Source: Symbiodinium natans
Taxonomy: Eukaryota; Sar; Dinophyceae; Suessiales; Symbiodiniaceae
Length of the DNA: 64,000 bases
NCBI GenBank assembly: GCA_905221605.1
Contig: CAJNDS010001557.1
Span: 972,501 to 1,036,500, forward strand
Direction: 5' to 3'
Shown here: positions 1 through 11,314 of the stretch, piece after piece
How positions within the stretch are numbered: the stretch's first letter is position 1
Layout: each line of letters starts with the position of its first letter
Position numbers and translations under genes: made by a program
Notes under the pieces: model-generated
Told to the model about the DNA's origin: nothing
Seen by the model: only the letters and a program-made list of their open reading frames with translations
The model's database searches: none

Positions 1-462
1 CGCCAAGCCCTGAATTCTACATCCCAACCCTGAACCGCCCATCCCCTGAAGTCCCACCCTGACCAAATTAAACGCTAAACCCCTGAAACATGAAACCTGA
101 ACTGAACCCCGAATCCTGGCCCTTGCGGCTTACGTGAGGACACAGTAAACTCAGAGGGTTTGGAGTTTAGGGTTCTTGAGGGGACTTTTTTTTGGGTGGG
201 TGGGGCGGGGGGACGAAGTTTTCCTTTGCGGTCTTTTCGGGTCAAAGGTTGCCTTCTCTCAGGACTACAGCAAATGGACGGACCATGGTTCATACCCATC
301 CTACTCGTCCCCTTCCCCTTTCCCCGGCACCCTGCTAAATACAGATGCCGGGCACAACTCCCAGTCGTGTGCTCCTGTGGGGGCCCTAAACCACCAACTC
401 TAAATCCTAACCCCAAACCCTATAAACCCTAAATGAACCCTAAACCCTGAACCCTGAAACCC

Positions 463-570
463 TAAACCCTAAACCCTAAACCCTAAACCCTAAACCCTAA
501 ACCCTAAACCCTAAACCCTAAACCCTAAACCCTAAACCCTAAACCCTAAACCCTAAACCCTAAACCCCAC
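463..570 (-). repeat. Interstitial CCCTAAA array (15 units)
   Basis: Near-perfect tandem CCCTAAA ending CCCTAAG, which serves as acceptor of the exon at 577. Confidence 0.95.
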
Positions 571-576
571 CCTAAG

Positions 577-662
577 GTACGAGGCTCCCAGGAGATTTCG
601 GTCTTCGACCGCCACCTCCCAAAGCCATGGTGTGACGAGATGCAGGTGCATCGGATCAGTAG
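577..662 (+). CDS. Exon of an unrecognised gene
   Basis: Lies between a CCCTAAA array (acceptor CCCTAAG) and a TTTAGGG array. It reads VRGSQEISVFDRHLPKPWCD then EMQVHRIS. Donor is either GTGCAT at 646 or GTTTAGGG at 663. The last 17 bases, with the following heptamers, are repeated at 733-749. Confidence 0.6.
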
Positions 663-966
663 GTTTAGGGTTTAGGGTTTAGGGTTTAGGGTTTAGGGTT
701 TAGGGTTTAGGGTTTAGGGTTTAGGGTTTAGGGTGCATCGGATCAGTAGGTTTAGGGTTTAGGGTTTAGGGTTTAGGGTTTAGGGTTTAGGGTTTAGGGT
801 TTAGGGTTTAGGGTTTAGGGTTAGGGTTGAGGGTTTAGGGTTTAGGGTTTAGGGTTTAGGGTGTGGGTTTTGGTTTTTGGGTTTTGGGTTTTGGGTTTAG
901 GGTTTAGGGTTTAGGGTTTAGGGTTTAGGGTTTAGGGTTTAGAGTCTTTAGGTTTTAGGGTTTAAT
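663..966 (+). repeat. Interstitial TTTAGGG arrays with a duplicated exon edge
   Basis: About 35 TTTAGGG-type units in three blocks, the first beginning directly at the exon edge; the second block starts after the repeated 17-mer at 733-749. Confidence 0.95.
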
Positions 967-2298
967 GTTCATCTGGGGTGCAAGTAGGGTGGTATTGATA
1001 CGTCCTCGGTAATTCTGACCTTTACCTGGGGTGCATGTGACTTAAAACCCTACCTACTACCAATGAACTTTCGTCGTGGGGGGGGGGGGGCTCTTGAGGC
1101 AACAGAGCCAGCGGTTGTTCGAATAACACGACAGACCTTCACCTCACTGAAAGAATGCGAACCCTGAAGTTCCCCCACGCTCCGGCTTTAATGCTTTGGC
1201 CACCGCCAGCGCGCCACCCCAAACGTTGCCCCCCCCACAAGTCCTGAGGCCCGCAACCCACGCACCCCGAAAGCCTGCACCCCTCAACCTGAACCTCCTA
1301 AGCCCTAAACCCTAAACCCCAAAGCCCCTGCAACTGCAGTAGACGCCCCACTCCAGTCACAACAGCCACTTTTTTGGGGGGGCAGGCTGTCCAAGCCTGG
1401 CAGAAGAGACTACAGCTGGAAGACTTCCTGGCCCTTTGGGTGAAGTTGGCGGGCGGTGGGGGTGGAGTTTCGGTTTTTGCGTTAGGACTAATCCTTGAAC
1501 TACCCAACAAACCCTCTAATCCCTATAGGCAGTGTGTAGGGTTTAAGGGGGTTTAAGGGTTGTCAGCGTTTAGAATGTTTAGGGCTTATGGGTTCGTGTG
1601 CACTCATAACTATAGTCAAAGGACTCATGATCTGAACTGAGGCTTTCGGATGCCTCTCCCAGATTGCGCTTCATGTTTGTAGGATTTCAAAGGAGGAGGA
1701 AGCCCCCCCCCCCCCCCCCCCCCCCCCCAAAACAAAAAAAAATCAAAAACAGTAAAGGTTTGAAGGTGTACAGGGTGTCATCGCCATTGTATGAGCTTCC
1801 CCCCCCCCCCCCCCCCCCCCCCCCCGCGGGCCCCCGATTATTCACTGTTGTACCGGGAGTCTTTCATTTGAGGGGTTAGGAGGGCTTTGGTACTAAAGGG
1901 ACTTACCTTGGACGTTAGGTCGGCCTCCGCCTAGATGGGCTCGACCCTAAACCCTAATCTCTAAAGCCCGAAATCCTAGAACCTAAACCCTAAACCAAAA
2001 CCCCCAAACCCTTCCTTGATTGACTGTGGATTCTTCGTCGGGGGGGCTGTGGGGAGCAAAAAAGCATAAAAGATAAGAATCAAAATATTAATAAGAAGAT
2101 ATCCAAACTCTGAAGCCTGACGACCTTACACGATGAGCCCCTCAAAAACCGAAAAAGACCGGCTAGCCCCGAAAGCCCTGAACCCCAGGCACTTGAACCC
2201 CAAAACAGCCTTGAAACCCTGGACCCCAATTCCTAAACCCTAAACCCTAAACCCTAAACCCTAAACCCTAAACCCTCAGCCGTTGGGTTGTCTTGTAG

Positions 2299-2423
2299 GG
2301 CGAGGCCGCACGATGCACGGATCCCAGGCGCACCCTTCCTACGGCCCCACGACGCGGCAGTACGTCCTCGAGAGACTGAGGGACTGGAGGCAGAGGGGAG
2401 CCGAAGCCCCGGAGGGCTTACGG
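2299..2423 (+). CDS. Exon of an unrecognised gene
   Basis: Acceptor TCTTGTAG (CCCTCAG at 2279 is an alternative); donor CGG followed by GTTTAGGG at 2424. It reads RGRTMHGSQAHPSYGPTTRQ then YVLERLRDWRQRGAEAPEGL. Strong GC-rich third positions and flanking inverted arrays support coding. Confidence 0.65.
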
Positions 2424-2520
2424 GTTTAGGGTTTAGGGTTGGGGTTTAGGGTTTAGGGTTTAGGGTTTAGGGTTTAGGGTTTAGGGTTCAGGGTTTAGGG
2501 TTTAGGGTTTAGGGTTTGGG
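2424..2520 (+). repeat. Interstitial TTTAGGG array
   Basis: Begins exactly at the 3' edge of the exon 2299-2423; mirrored by CCCTAAA units at 2235-2276. Confidence 0.95.
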
Positions 2521-3054
2521 GGTTTTGGGATTTGGTGTTTATAGGGTTGAGGAGCACGAAAAGGCACGAACTCGTCTCCCCCAAAGAATGGAACGCTCAG
2601 CAGCTGTTCGATGCTGGACAGAGACTTTCGGTTAGGAGTCATTAGGTTTGGTCCATGCAGGCATGTCGAGATTCCAACGGCTGTTTTGAGAGGGGTCTGG
2701 GGAAGTTTCGGGTTTCGGGTTTCGGCGTTTAGGGGTCAGGGGTTAATTTTTGGGTTTCCAAAGTTAAGGGCCCATACGAAGGGCCCTAGTACCCGGAGAG
2801 TGTAGAGTAGAGGATGGGCGGGCTCCTGGGGTTCACCACGGCAAGCCTACCACCTTACAACCCTAAACGCCGCACCCCCTCCTAAGCCGGTCAGGGCTCA
2901 GGGTTGTGTTAGGGATTCGGACTTTCGGATTTCGGGATTCGGACTTTCGGGTCCCTAAATGCTAAACCTAAACCCTAAACCCCAAACCCTAAACCCTAAA
3001 CCCTAAACCCCAAACCCTAAACCCTAAATTCGGGTGTTGACTTGGGTGTTCCAG

Positions 3055-3138
3055 CCCAGCCTGCAATGCCACATTTTAGAAGAGAGGGCCACGAAGTACT
3101 GGCATGCCACGAGACCCTTGTGGCCGGGGAGATTCGGC
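3055..3138 (+). CDS. Exon of an unrecognised gene
   Basis: Acceptor TGTTCCAG, donor GTGAGG at 3139, 28 whole codons. It reads PSLQCHILEERATKYWHATR then PLWPGRFG. Aromatic-rich; no family recognised. Confidence 0.6.
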
Positions 3139-4391
3139 GTGAGGGGCTATTAGGGTTTAGCGTTTAGGGTTTAGGGTTTAGGGTTTAGGGAAACCTCCCC
3201 CCCCAACAGACAATAAAGACCCAAAGCCCCTTAGACCCTAAACTACCCTAAAGCCCCGGACACCCCAAACTCCAAAGTTTCGGGTTTGGTTCACCTTGTC
3301 CACTCTTGAGGTTCTCAACGGCATGCGCCATGACGACTGGCGGCCGAACGGGAACATGCCCACGGAGCCTAAGCTACCAAACAGAATCTTTTTTGTGGGT
3401 TTGGTAGCGTCGGGTCGCTTCTGCTTGTTTTTTTGTTTCGGTTTTTTCTGGAGGGGCAGCTATAGGGTTAAAGTTTAGGTTTTAGGGCTGGTTTTACGCT
3501 TTTTCCACGGCTTGCGCACACCTGCAACCTTGGCAACGTGCACCTCGGGGCTCAAGGAGGCTCTGGGGTTATGGTGGGGTGTTTGCCCAAAGGCTCCAAT
3601 GTAGTTGGACACGCGCCGTGGACCATGTAGTTCCTGTTTGGGTTAGATACAGGGGATTCTCGTATACTACCCCAAAAAGGTACTGCATAGGGGCCTTAGG
3701 GTAGGGTGTTGAGGGTTGAGGTTCAGCGGTTCGCTTTTGGGATCGATTTGGGGGAGAGGTTTTGCGTTTAAGGGTGTTTTTTTGCGTGTGCAGGGTCGAG
3801 GGATTTAGGGCTTTTCGGGGAAAGGCGGGGAATACACTCACTAAACCCTATCCCCCAACCCAAAGCCCGAACGTCTGAACCCTACACCCCAAAATCAGGG
3901 TGTTAGGGTGTAGAGGTTCGGGCTTTAAGCCGACACGTTTGTCGGAATCCACACGCGCCACACGATGAGCTTCGGGATGAGAGAACAACCCTAAACCCTA
4001 AACCCTAAACCCTAAACCCTATTAACTATTAAACCCTAAACCCTGCAAGCACCTTACTGCAGCGATCCTCTTATGATCCTCCTCCACACTCTGAAGCACC
4101 AGCTGCCACTGCCTGACTCTGAACCACACATCCCCACTCCACCCAACCATCTCAGCTCCCAGCCCTCTTGAATCAGGGTTTAGGGTTTAGGGCTACTTAG
4201 GGGTTTAGGGTTTAGGGATTATGGTTTAGCAGGCGTTTTAGGGTGTAGAAGTTAGGGTTCAGAGCTTTTGGGTTCACCGTCAGAGTTCGGCCCTTACTCC
4301 AGTCCTCCCCCCCCCCCCCACCCGCACCCTCCCCTCCCCCTGCCTCCAACAAGGAAGGCAGGTTCCATGGTGCCCTCGAGACCCGAAGCCG

Positions 4392-4510
4392 GTTTAGGGT
4401 TTAGGGTTCAGGGTTTAGGGTTTAGGGTTTAGGGTTTAGGGTTTCTATAGGGTTTAGGGTTTAGGGTTTAGGGTTTAGGGTTTAGGGTTTAGGGTTTAGG
4501 GTTTAGGGTT
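4392..4510 (+). repeat. Interstitial TTTAGGG array
   Basis: About 15 units with one interruption at 4441. Confidence 0.95.
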
Positions 4511-4522
4511 TATCGTCCACAG

Positions 4523-4609
4523 GATGCACACATCCTTGAGAATCTCCTCTTCAAGATGCCCCTTGCCTTGACAAGAATCCGGGTCTCTTGCTCAGAGGAA
4601 CTGAAGTAA
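4523..4609 (+). CDS. Exon, terminal (TAA) or internal (GTAAGG)
   Basis: Acceptor GTCCACAG soon after a long TTTAGGG array. It reads DAHILENLLFKMPLALTRIR then VSCSEELK and TAA at 4607-4609. The canonical donor GTAAGG starts at 4606, so it may continue. No family recognised. Confidence 0.6.
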   Translation, partial: DAHILENLLFKMPLALTRIRVSCSEELK

Positions 4610-5404
4610 GGCACCAGAACAGGGCCATGGAGTAAGTAACATCGTATCCATCTTTCTATTCTATGACCCCCACAAGAAAAGATGCAAGCTTCCCTCATAA
4701 CGGCAGTATGAGGGCTTTTCTTCTGCTACTTTGTGTGGGTCTTAAGCTATTCAGCAAATCGTAGACTCTGGTAACTTAGCTTAGGCTCCTCAACGGGAAC
4801 CCAGATTCGTGTTAAGGGCTTCGGGTTCTGCAAGGAGACGCGGGCATGGAAACCCCTAGGCCCTCAGCGATTTAGCGTCCAAGGTTTAGGGTTTAGGGTT
4901 TATGGGTTAGGGTTCAGGGTTTAGGGTTCAGGGTTCGGGTTTAGGGTTTAGGGTTTGGGGTTAGGGCACTCTGGGGGCTCCTCGTGTTTTTGGCAATCCT
5001 GGGCTGGGTTCGTGACGGAGTTGCGTTGCAGGTGGCCCTAGACCCTAAACCCTAGACCCCAAGCTGTAGGGTACAAGGGGATGATCTTGGTGAGTATCTG
5101 GTGTTAGAGTTGCAAGGGCACTAAGCCCCCCCCCCCCCCTCCCCCCCCTCCAAATCGGAGGTGCACGGAGGTCTGCTGGAAGCCCTAAACTTCGCCCCAA
5201 GCCTTAGAACCCGAAGCCTCAAAACCCTAAGCTTGGTTCAGGGTTTAGGGTTTAGTGTCTAGCGTTTAGGGCGAAACCCCAAACCCCCTAAACGTTCTCA
5301 CGTTTGGACTTCTGAGCCCTTTTTCGCTTTTGGCCCCTGCAACTCGCGAACATCCGACAGTTTCGAGATCCAGTCTCAGGGTCAAAGGATCAGAGCTTTC
5401 CCGA

Positions 5405-5670
5405 GGCTCCAAACCCTAAACCCTATAAACCGTAAACCCCTAAACCCCAAAACCTCAAACCCCAAAACCCCAAACCCCAAAACCCCAAACCCTAGCCCTC
5501 CAAACCCTAAACCCTATAAACCCTAAACCCCAAAACCCCAAAACCCCAAAACCCTATAAACCTATAAACCCCAAAACCCCAAAACCCCAAAACCCCAAAA
5601 CCCCAAAACCCCAAAACCCCAAAACCCCAAAACCCCAAAACCCCAAAACCCCAAAACCCCAAAACCCTAG
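5405..5670 (-). repeat. Array of CCCCAAAA octamers with CCCTATAAA units
   Basis: From about 5570 the unit is a perfect CCCCAAAA, twelve or more copies, i.e. the complement of TTTTGGGG, the ciliate-type telomere unit. It is embedded among CCCTAAA units. Confidence 0.95.
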
Positions 5671-5857
5671 CCCTAACATGGCACGCGCAAAAGCGCAGTG
5701 GTGCTCGCCAACAAGGTTGCCCTAAATTCAGGGTGGGGGCTGTGTAAGCAAACCCTAAACCCTAAACCCTAAACCCTAAACCCTAAACCCTAAACCCTAA
5801 AGCGTAAGAGGCTTTTCAGACATCCCAATTCCTCAACCCTATAAGCCCGAAACCCAG

Positions 5858-5896
5858 CACAAACTTCGATTCCGATCTCTTCAAGAGAAGCCCCAG
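5858..5896 (+). CDS. Exon-like island
   Basis: Acceptor AACCCAG, GC donor (GCGGAG) at 5897; reads HKLRFRSLQEKPQ. Short; based on splice signals and open frame only. Confidence 0.4.
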
Positions 5897-6058
5897 GCGG
5901 AGTGCGAGGGTCAGGCCACACCCTAAACACCCTAAACCCTGAGACCTAAACCCAAAGCACCCTGACACCCTGAACCCTAAACACTCTTAAACCCTAAACC
6001 CTAAACCCGAAACCCTAAACCCGAATGCGAGGCTCAAGATACATTTGGATTTCTGCGA

Positions 6059-6272
6059 TTGCTTCTTGCTGGGAGCCCTAGGTGCGAGGGGGGGAAGGTA
6101 AGGGGGAACGGCTTGAGGGACTACGACGGCAACGACGACTGCTACTGCTACTACTTCTACAATAGCTGCTACTATATCTACTATACTCTTTCATCTACTG
6201 CTAGTACTGCTAGTATTGCGACTCTTTCATCTACTGCTACTACTGCTAGTACTGCTTCTGCTTCTGCTACTC

Positions 6273-6357
<85 letters not shown>

Positions 6358-6440
6358 GACTACGACTACGACTATGACTACGACTACGACTACGACTACG
6401 ACTACTACGACAACAACTCCTCCTCCTACTAGTAGTCAAG
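6059..6440 (+). repeat. (CTA/ACT)n microsatellite tract
   Basis: About 250 bases of CTA triplets with scattered CTG and ACG changes. Open frames of Thr, Ser or Tyr runs on both strands are by-products of the triplet repeat, not genes. Confidence 0.85.
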
Positions 6441-6780
6441 GTTCACAGGGTGTAGGGCTAGGTGCAAGGCTTTCGGGTCTGGGGTTCAGAGGTTTACCCC
6501 AACCTCTCGGTTTGGGTCTCGGGGCTCTTTAGTCAGGTAGCGTCGGGTCTTCGACCAATGCTGCAAACATGTCGGATAGCGATCACCGGACGTGCCATCT
6601 GCAGGCAATCCTAGAGACCCTCGACCCTAAACTTTAGAAATTTAGAACCCTACAACCCAGAACCCTAAACCCTAAACCCTATAACCCCCTATAGCAACTC
6701 TCCGCCCCTAGACTCCATTCCACAAAAATCTGAAACCTGGAAGCCTCAGCGCCAAAACCCCACAACCCGCAGTTTCTAAG

Positions 6781-6831
6781 GGCCGCCGGAAGCTCGCCAC
6801 CCTTTGCCGCGGGACCCAGCAGCCCTCATAG
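6781..6831 (+). CDS. Exon-like island with stop
   Basis: Acceptor GTTTCTAAG; reads GRRKLATLCRGTQQPS and TAG at 6829-6831. Could be a terminal exon. Low complexity of evidence. Confidence 0.4.
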   Translation, partial: GRRKLATLCRGTQQPS

Positions 6832-6959
6832 GAGTAGGGTTTTGGGTTTGGTTCCATGCTTGCGTCGGGTTTGGGCGGTTGGGCATTTAGGTAAGGGGTA
6901 TGGGGTATCCCAAAGCGGCGCAGGCAGCAGGGGGGTAGGGTGGGTAGCCGCAACCCTAA

Positions 6960-7450
6960 ACCCTGAACCACGACAAGGCTTGTGGATGCAGGCAAACACA
7001 TACCCAAAGTCTGTTCAACAGAAACCCTGCCGTTCATGCTGCACAAAAAGGCATGCGTGCTGGGAGGACAATGGCCGAAGCCTTGCCAGTTGCAGGATCC
7101 ACCACCAAAACCCTCTCAGCATCAAGTGGCACCGCAAATGCCCTTCCATTCGTGCTGCAGACGGACTCGCATTTGCCGGGCCTGCTTGCATCAAGGCCAC
7201 TTCAGTGTTCCGTGGGGGGATGTGTCGGAAGGGGGCCCAACTCCAAGAAAGAAACGCTCTTACCAGTTCCGCCAATGCTGGGTTCGGGACGTTGCCCGCA
7301 CGAACCTTCCAGGCACCCTCCACTCACTTCAAGCTGCGCAGCCCTCGCTACCAAGGGGCCACCAAGATCAAGTCCACTGTTCTCAACCTCCATGGAACAC
7401 AAAGGGGGTTAAGCCGGACGCGACCGTCAAGACCGACGTGACACAGGGGC
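6960..7450 (+). pseudogene. Unrecognised region, open in three + frames, Cys/His-rich in parts
   Basis: No telomere-like arrays interrupt this stretch, unlike its surroundings. All three + frames stay open for 350 bases or more. One contains CTKRHACWEDNGRSLASCRI (C-X16-C then HH), another CPFHSC and RICRAC; pieces at 7030 and 7140 look like diverged copies of each other. It may be a decayed gene of short Cys/His repeats. No intact product can be proposed. Confidence 0.3.
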
Positions 7451-8074
7451 TGCTGTTGCGAGCTCAAGGTTGGGGGTTGAGAGTTAACAGTGCTGTGGGG
7501 CTTATAGATGTTCGTAATCGGGTGCACACCAGGTGTCACATAATTCACAGCATTATCGGATTAGAGGGTTACCGCTCTAGGCGCTTGGCACGGGATTGGT
7601 TTGGGCAGTCCCTGTATTCGTCTTGGCTGGGCTTCAGCTCCTTCTGAGGATCAGTGAGAGTCAGCACTTGGCTTTCTTCTGTCCGGCTCTTCGGACTTTA
7701 ACTTTTTGCGTTTTTGTAAAATCTACAAGAAGGAGCCTAAAAGTTAAACTTTGAGGAGGGGTTCAGAAGTCAGCCAAGAGCAAACAGCCTCATATCCTAA
7801 GCCCCAAACAATAACCAACGCTGAAACCCTCTAAGCCAAAGCACCAGCAGAACCACTCTCAAAAGGACCCCGCTAAGAAGGGAACCCTGCGCCCTTCAAC
7901 CGTAACCTTACCCCTAAACCCTAAACCCTAAACCCCAAACCCTAAACCCTAAACCCTAAACCCTAAACCCTAACCCCGCACCCAAAAGCCTCCTCTGTCG
8001 GAAGCCTGGAGGCCTGGAGGCGTTTGCAGCGGTTTTCGGGTGTCGGGATTGGGTTCAGGCTCGGGGCACTGAAG

Positions 8075-8105
8075 GAGCCAGAAGACTCAAACTCTGCGGC
8101 TAAGG
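8075..8105 (+). CDS. Exon-like island
   Basis: Acceptor CTGAAG, reads EPEDSNSAAK and ends where GTTAAGGG opens a TTTTAGGG array. Confidence 0.4.
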
Positions 8106-8345
8106 GTTAAGGGTTTTAGGGTTTTAGGGTTTTAGGGTTTTAGGGTTTTAGGGTTTTAGGGTTTTAGGGTTTTAGGGTTTTAGGGTTTTGGGTTTTGGGT
8201 TTTGGGTTTTGGGGTTTTAGGGTTTTAGGGTTTTAGGGTTTTAGGGTTTAGGGTTTAGGGTTTAGGGTTTAGGGTTTAGGGTTTTAGGGTTCAGGGTTCA
8301 GGGTTTATAGGGTTTAGGGCTAGGGTTTAGGGTTATAGAAACCCA
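8103..8345 (+). repeat. TTTTAGGG array grading into TTTTGGG and TTTAGGG
   Basis: Ten or more TTTTAGGG octamers, then TTTTGGG, then TTTAGGG, within one block. Confidence 0.95.
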
Positions 8346-8369
8346 AGCGAAACAACACACAATTCCCAG

Positions 8370-8460
8370 AAGCCCGCGTCGCTGCAGGGAAGGCACATGG
8401 GCCAAGCCCCCACCGCGTTCCTGCGGGAAACGACGAACCAGGCGGCCACTGATACACTGG
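8370..8460 (+). CDS. Exon of an unrecognised gene
   Basis: Acceptor ATTCCCAG; donor is G followed by GTTTAGGG at 8461. It reads KPASLQGRHMGQAPTAFLRE then TTNQAATDTL. Clean GC-rich frame, classic array-abutting donor. Confidence 0.7.
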
Positions 8461-8613
8461 GTTTAGGGTTTAGGGTTTAGGGTTTGGGGTTTGGGGTTTG
8501 GGGTTTGGGGTTTGGGGTTTGGGGTTTAGGGCTCGAGCCTACATAGACCCCAGCCCTAAAGGCCCTGAACGGGTTGGTTTGTCTGTGCCAAATCCCCTGA
8601 CTCGGGATTTCAG

Positions 8614-8680
8614 GCTTATCGTAGGGATGCCACGCAAGATCCCGTGCACAGCAGTCGATCTTGCGTGTCGACCTTTGCAG
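8614..8680 (+). CDS. Exon of an unrecognised gene
   Basis: Acceptor GGATTTCAG, GC donor (GCATGC) at 8681. It reads LIVGMPRKIPCTAVDLACRP then LQ. A second frame (AYRRDATQDPVHSSRS) is also open here. Confidence 0.5.
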
Positions 8681-9216
8681 GCATGCATGTCATACAAAGG
8701 TGAATTGTGCCGTACGTGGGGAATTCGTTTCTTGCCATGACCGTCTCGGTGTTAGAGATGGTGGCAGAGAGGCGCAAGTTCTGGGCCCTTTTTTCTTGCG
8801 GGGCCAAGGGGCGGGAGGAGGTTCTTGTAGTATGTTCCTGTTTCAGCGAAATAGACCCTAAACCCCTAAACCCTAAACTTTGCTGACTAGGATACCCCAA
8901 CAATGTACATGATTTAAGTCTCGCCAAGCGGTCCTTGCACCTAATCAAGCCTGCACCCTTAAACCCTAAACCCTAAGCCCTCTGGCTGGGGTCACGAACC
9001 CTCATCCGTAAACCTGTGTAGAGAGGCCAAGAGAGGCGGTTCAGGGTTTAGGGTTTAGGGCTTGGGACCCCTACGAGGTTTAGGGCTTAGGCTTTCGGCC
9101 TCACAGCCTATAGAGAGCGCCCCGCTGCTACTGTATCCCCCCTCAACCCTAAACCCTAACCCCTAACCCCCTCCCCCTCCTCCCCGTCGCCTGCACCCCG
9201 GGGCCCACCGCGGCAG

Positions 9217-9281
9217 GCCTTGACGCCCAAGCCGGCGCCCCACTATGAGGTGGTGGTGCTCCAGAAGCCGCCCCGCCGCGG
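9217..9281 (+). CDS. Exon of an unrecognised gene
   Basis: Acceptor CGCGGCAG, donor GTTTTTTT at 9282. It reads ALTPKPAPHYEVVVLQKPPR. No family recognised. Confidence 0.6.
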
Positions 9282-9531
9282 GTTTTTTTTGTTTATACGG
9301 GTCGAACTAGGAATCGCCGGGGGTTTTAGGGTTTTGGGTTCAGGGGTTGAGGGGTTTAGGGGTTCAGCGTTTAGGGTTAGAAGGCTTTTGGGGTTTTCAG
9401 TCCAAGGGCTTGGGCTATAGGGTTTAGGGTGTAGAGGGCTTGTGGGCTGTTTAGGCAGCTTCCATGTGCCTCCCATCGCCACACAGACGAAGGACCCCTT
9501 CTCTCGTCTCTCCAACTCCAGCATAAGACAG

Positions 9532-9640
9532 GCTAGGACCCAGAGTAGGCCCTTATTCCCTTGTTTAGGGTTTGGGTTAACCCCCTGTAAACCAAAAAAG
9601 GCACCCTTTTTCTTGCTACCAGGTCACCCCTGGGTGTTGC
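9532..9640. mobile_element. Family D element
   Basis: CTAGGACCCAGAGTAGGCCC, TTTGGGTTAACCCCCTGTAA, AAAAAAGGCACCC and CCCTGGGTG in the family order. Confidence 0.65.
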
Positions 9641-9773
9641 AAAAAGTGTTGAGAATACCTGACCCTAAGCCTTAGAACCCGAAACCCCAAAAACCCTAGC
9701 TCGTCAGCAGCTGTTGGGGCCTAGGGTCGAGGGCTTAGGGGTCTGGGGGTGTTGAGGGTTAAGGGTTCAGGGT

Positions 9774-9872
9774 ATAATATATATATATATATATATATAT
9801 AATGTATATATATATATATATATAGAAGGGTTTAAGGGTTCAGGGTATATATATATATATATATATGTATAT
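9774..9872. repeat. (TA)n microsatellite, duplicated with flanks
   Basis: Two TA blocks, each followed by TAGAAGGGTTTAAGGGTT: the block plus flank was duplicated in tandem. Confidence 0.9.
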
Positions 9873-10205
9873 AGAAGGGTTTAAGGGTTTAGGGCTGGGC
9901 CAGAGATTCGAGCAGAAACCCCCCGGCTCTCAAAACCACAGACTTTCATTCTGCTTCAGTGGCCTCCCAATATTCTCAGGGCCTTGAGTTTGGGGTTTAA
10001 GGGTTTGAGGTTGGTTAGGGTTTCGGGTACTCTGTTTTCCCGTATTGGGTTAAGAGGGCCACAGAAGAGAACATTCTTCAGAGGGTCTCAAGGGCCATCC
10101 TAGTAGGCAAGTAGTATCCCTAAACCCTAAACCCTAAACCCTAAACCTGAAACCCACCTCCCTTAAGAGCCCTATAGTAGTAGCTAATGGAGCCATGCTG
10201 GCCAG

Positions 10206-10266
10206 GGTCTGGAAGCTCCGGCCGGGTAATCGGAACCTGATGGAGGTGCTGCCGGGAAGATGTACG
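10206..10266 (+). CDS. Exon of an unrecognised gene
   Basis: Acceptor TGGCCAG (the frame is open further 5'); the donor is ACG followed by GTTTAGGG at 10267. It reads VWKLRPGNRNLMEVLPGRCT. Phase 0 end matches the next exon. Confidence 0.7.
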
Positions 10267-10347
10267 GTTTAGGGTTTAGGGTTTAGGGTTTAGGGTTTAG
10301 GGTTTAGGGTTTAGGGTTTAGGGTTTAGGGTTTAGGGTTTAGGGTTC
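10267..10347 (+). repeat. TTTAGGG array starting at an exon donor
   Basis: Eleven perfect units; the first GT is the presumed donor of the exon 10206-10266. Confidence 0.95.
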
Positions 10348-10398
10348 AGGGGTCTCAGAGGTGTTTGGGGGGTTCAGAGGTGTTTTCGTCGGTTATAG

Positions 10399-10492
10399 GT
10401 TGGGATGTTACCCCTTATACTAGCAGTCCTGAATCGGGATTATAAGAGCGGGTTCTCTGATCCCTGTTAAGCATTTCTAGTAAAAGGGGGTT
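10399..10492. mobile_element. Family A element, partial
   Basis: Left end GTTGGGATGTTACCCCTTAT and CTAGCAGTCC are clear, the right end is decayed. Further half-copies lie at 19890-19960 and 26256-26302. Confidence 0.5.
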
Positions 10493-10842
10493 TTGGGATT
10501 CTTAGGCCTTTGGGGTTATAGGGATTTTGGGGCCTTTGAGGTTACAGGGATTTCAGGCTTTGGGCTTTGAGGATTTACGGCTTGGGGTTCAGGGGTTTTG
10601 GGGTTGTGGATTTAGGGTTCGGGGCTTAGGGACTGTGGGGTCCCCCGGAGGGAGGGTATGTAACTGGGCGTGGGCTCCCTAAACCCTAAACCCTAAACCC
10701 CAAACCCGAAACCCTAAACCCTAAGTGCAGGGTCACCTCAGTGTGGAAGAAGACAATGAATTTAGAGCCTTGCAGCCGGCTCTATTCTCCCCAGGATCCC
10801 TAGACTCAAGCCTTCTAGGACCCTTGAAATTTCGGGTTTAGG

Positions 10843-10988
10843 GTGTAGGGTTTAGGGTTTTAGGGTTTTAGGGTTTTAGGGTTTTAGGGTTTTAGGGTTT
10901 TAGGGTTTTACGGTTTTACGGTTTTACGGTTTTACGGTTTTACGGTTTTACGGTTTTACGGTTTTACGGTTTTACGGTTTTAGGGTTC
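10843..10988 (+). repeat. TTTTAGGG array switching to TTTTACGG
   Basis: After eight TTTTAGGG octamers, a run of about nine TTTTACGG octamers follows, then one TTTTAGGG. A single point variant was amplified as a block. Confidence 0.95.
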
Positions 10989-11251
10989 GGGGGCCTAAAC
11001 AGAATGGCGGCAAGCCTCTCTGCTCCCCACGAAGGCCCTCCAACCACCATAAATCCATCCCTCGCCCCCCCCCCCCGGCCGCCCCGCCCCTCTAAAGTGT
11101 CTTGTCGGAACGACCGCCCTTGTCTCCCCAAAAAGAGGTTCAGACCTTCAACTCTCAACACGCATGCTAAACCCGAACCTTGTAAACCCTACACCCTACA
11201 CCCTAAACCCCAAACCCCAAACCCTAAACCCTAAACCCTAAACCCTACAAG

Positions 11252-11314
11252 GCCCTCGGGCTCCTGCTGCACCAGCTGCGAAAGCACTCCCGGCCTCGGA
11301 TCTCAGCACTTTGG
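11252..11314 (+). CDS. Exon of an unrecognised gene
   Basis: Acceptor CCTACAAG derived from a CCCTAAA array; donor TGG followed by GTTTAGGG at 11315; 21 whole codons reading ALGLLLHQLRKHSRPRISAL then W. Joins in phase with the exon at 10206. Confidence 0.72.

Noticed and set aside
463-570. A true chromosome end
   Set aside because: Arrays of both orientations recur throughout 64 kb with genes between them; they are interstitial.
1680-1830. Poly-proline frames
   Set aside because: Caused by poly-C tracts at 1704 and 1800.
6059-6532. A 157-codon Thr/Ser-rich frame and its - strand counterpart
   Set aside because: It is created by a CTA triplet microsatellite; flanking residues change at random and no splice signals frame it.
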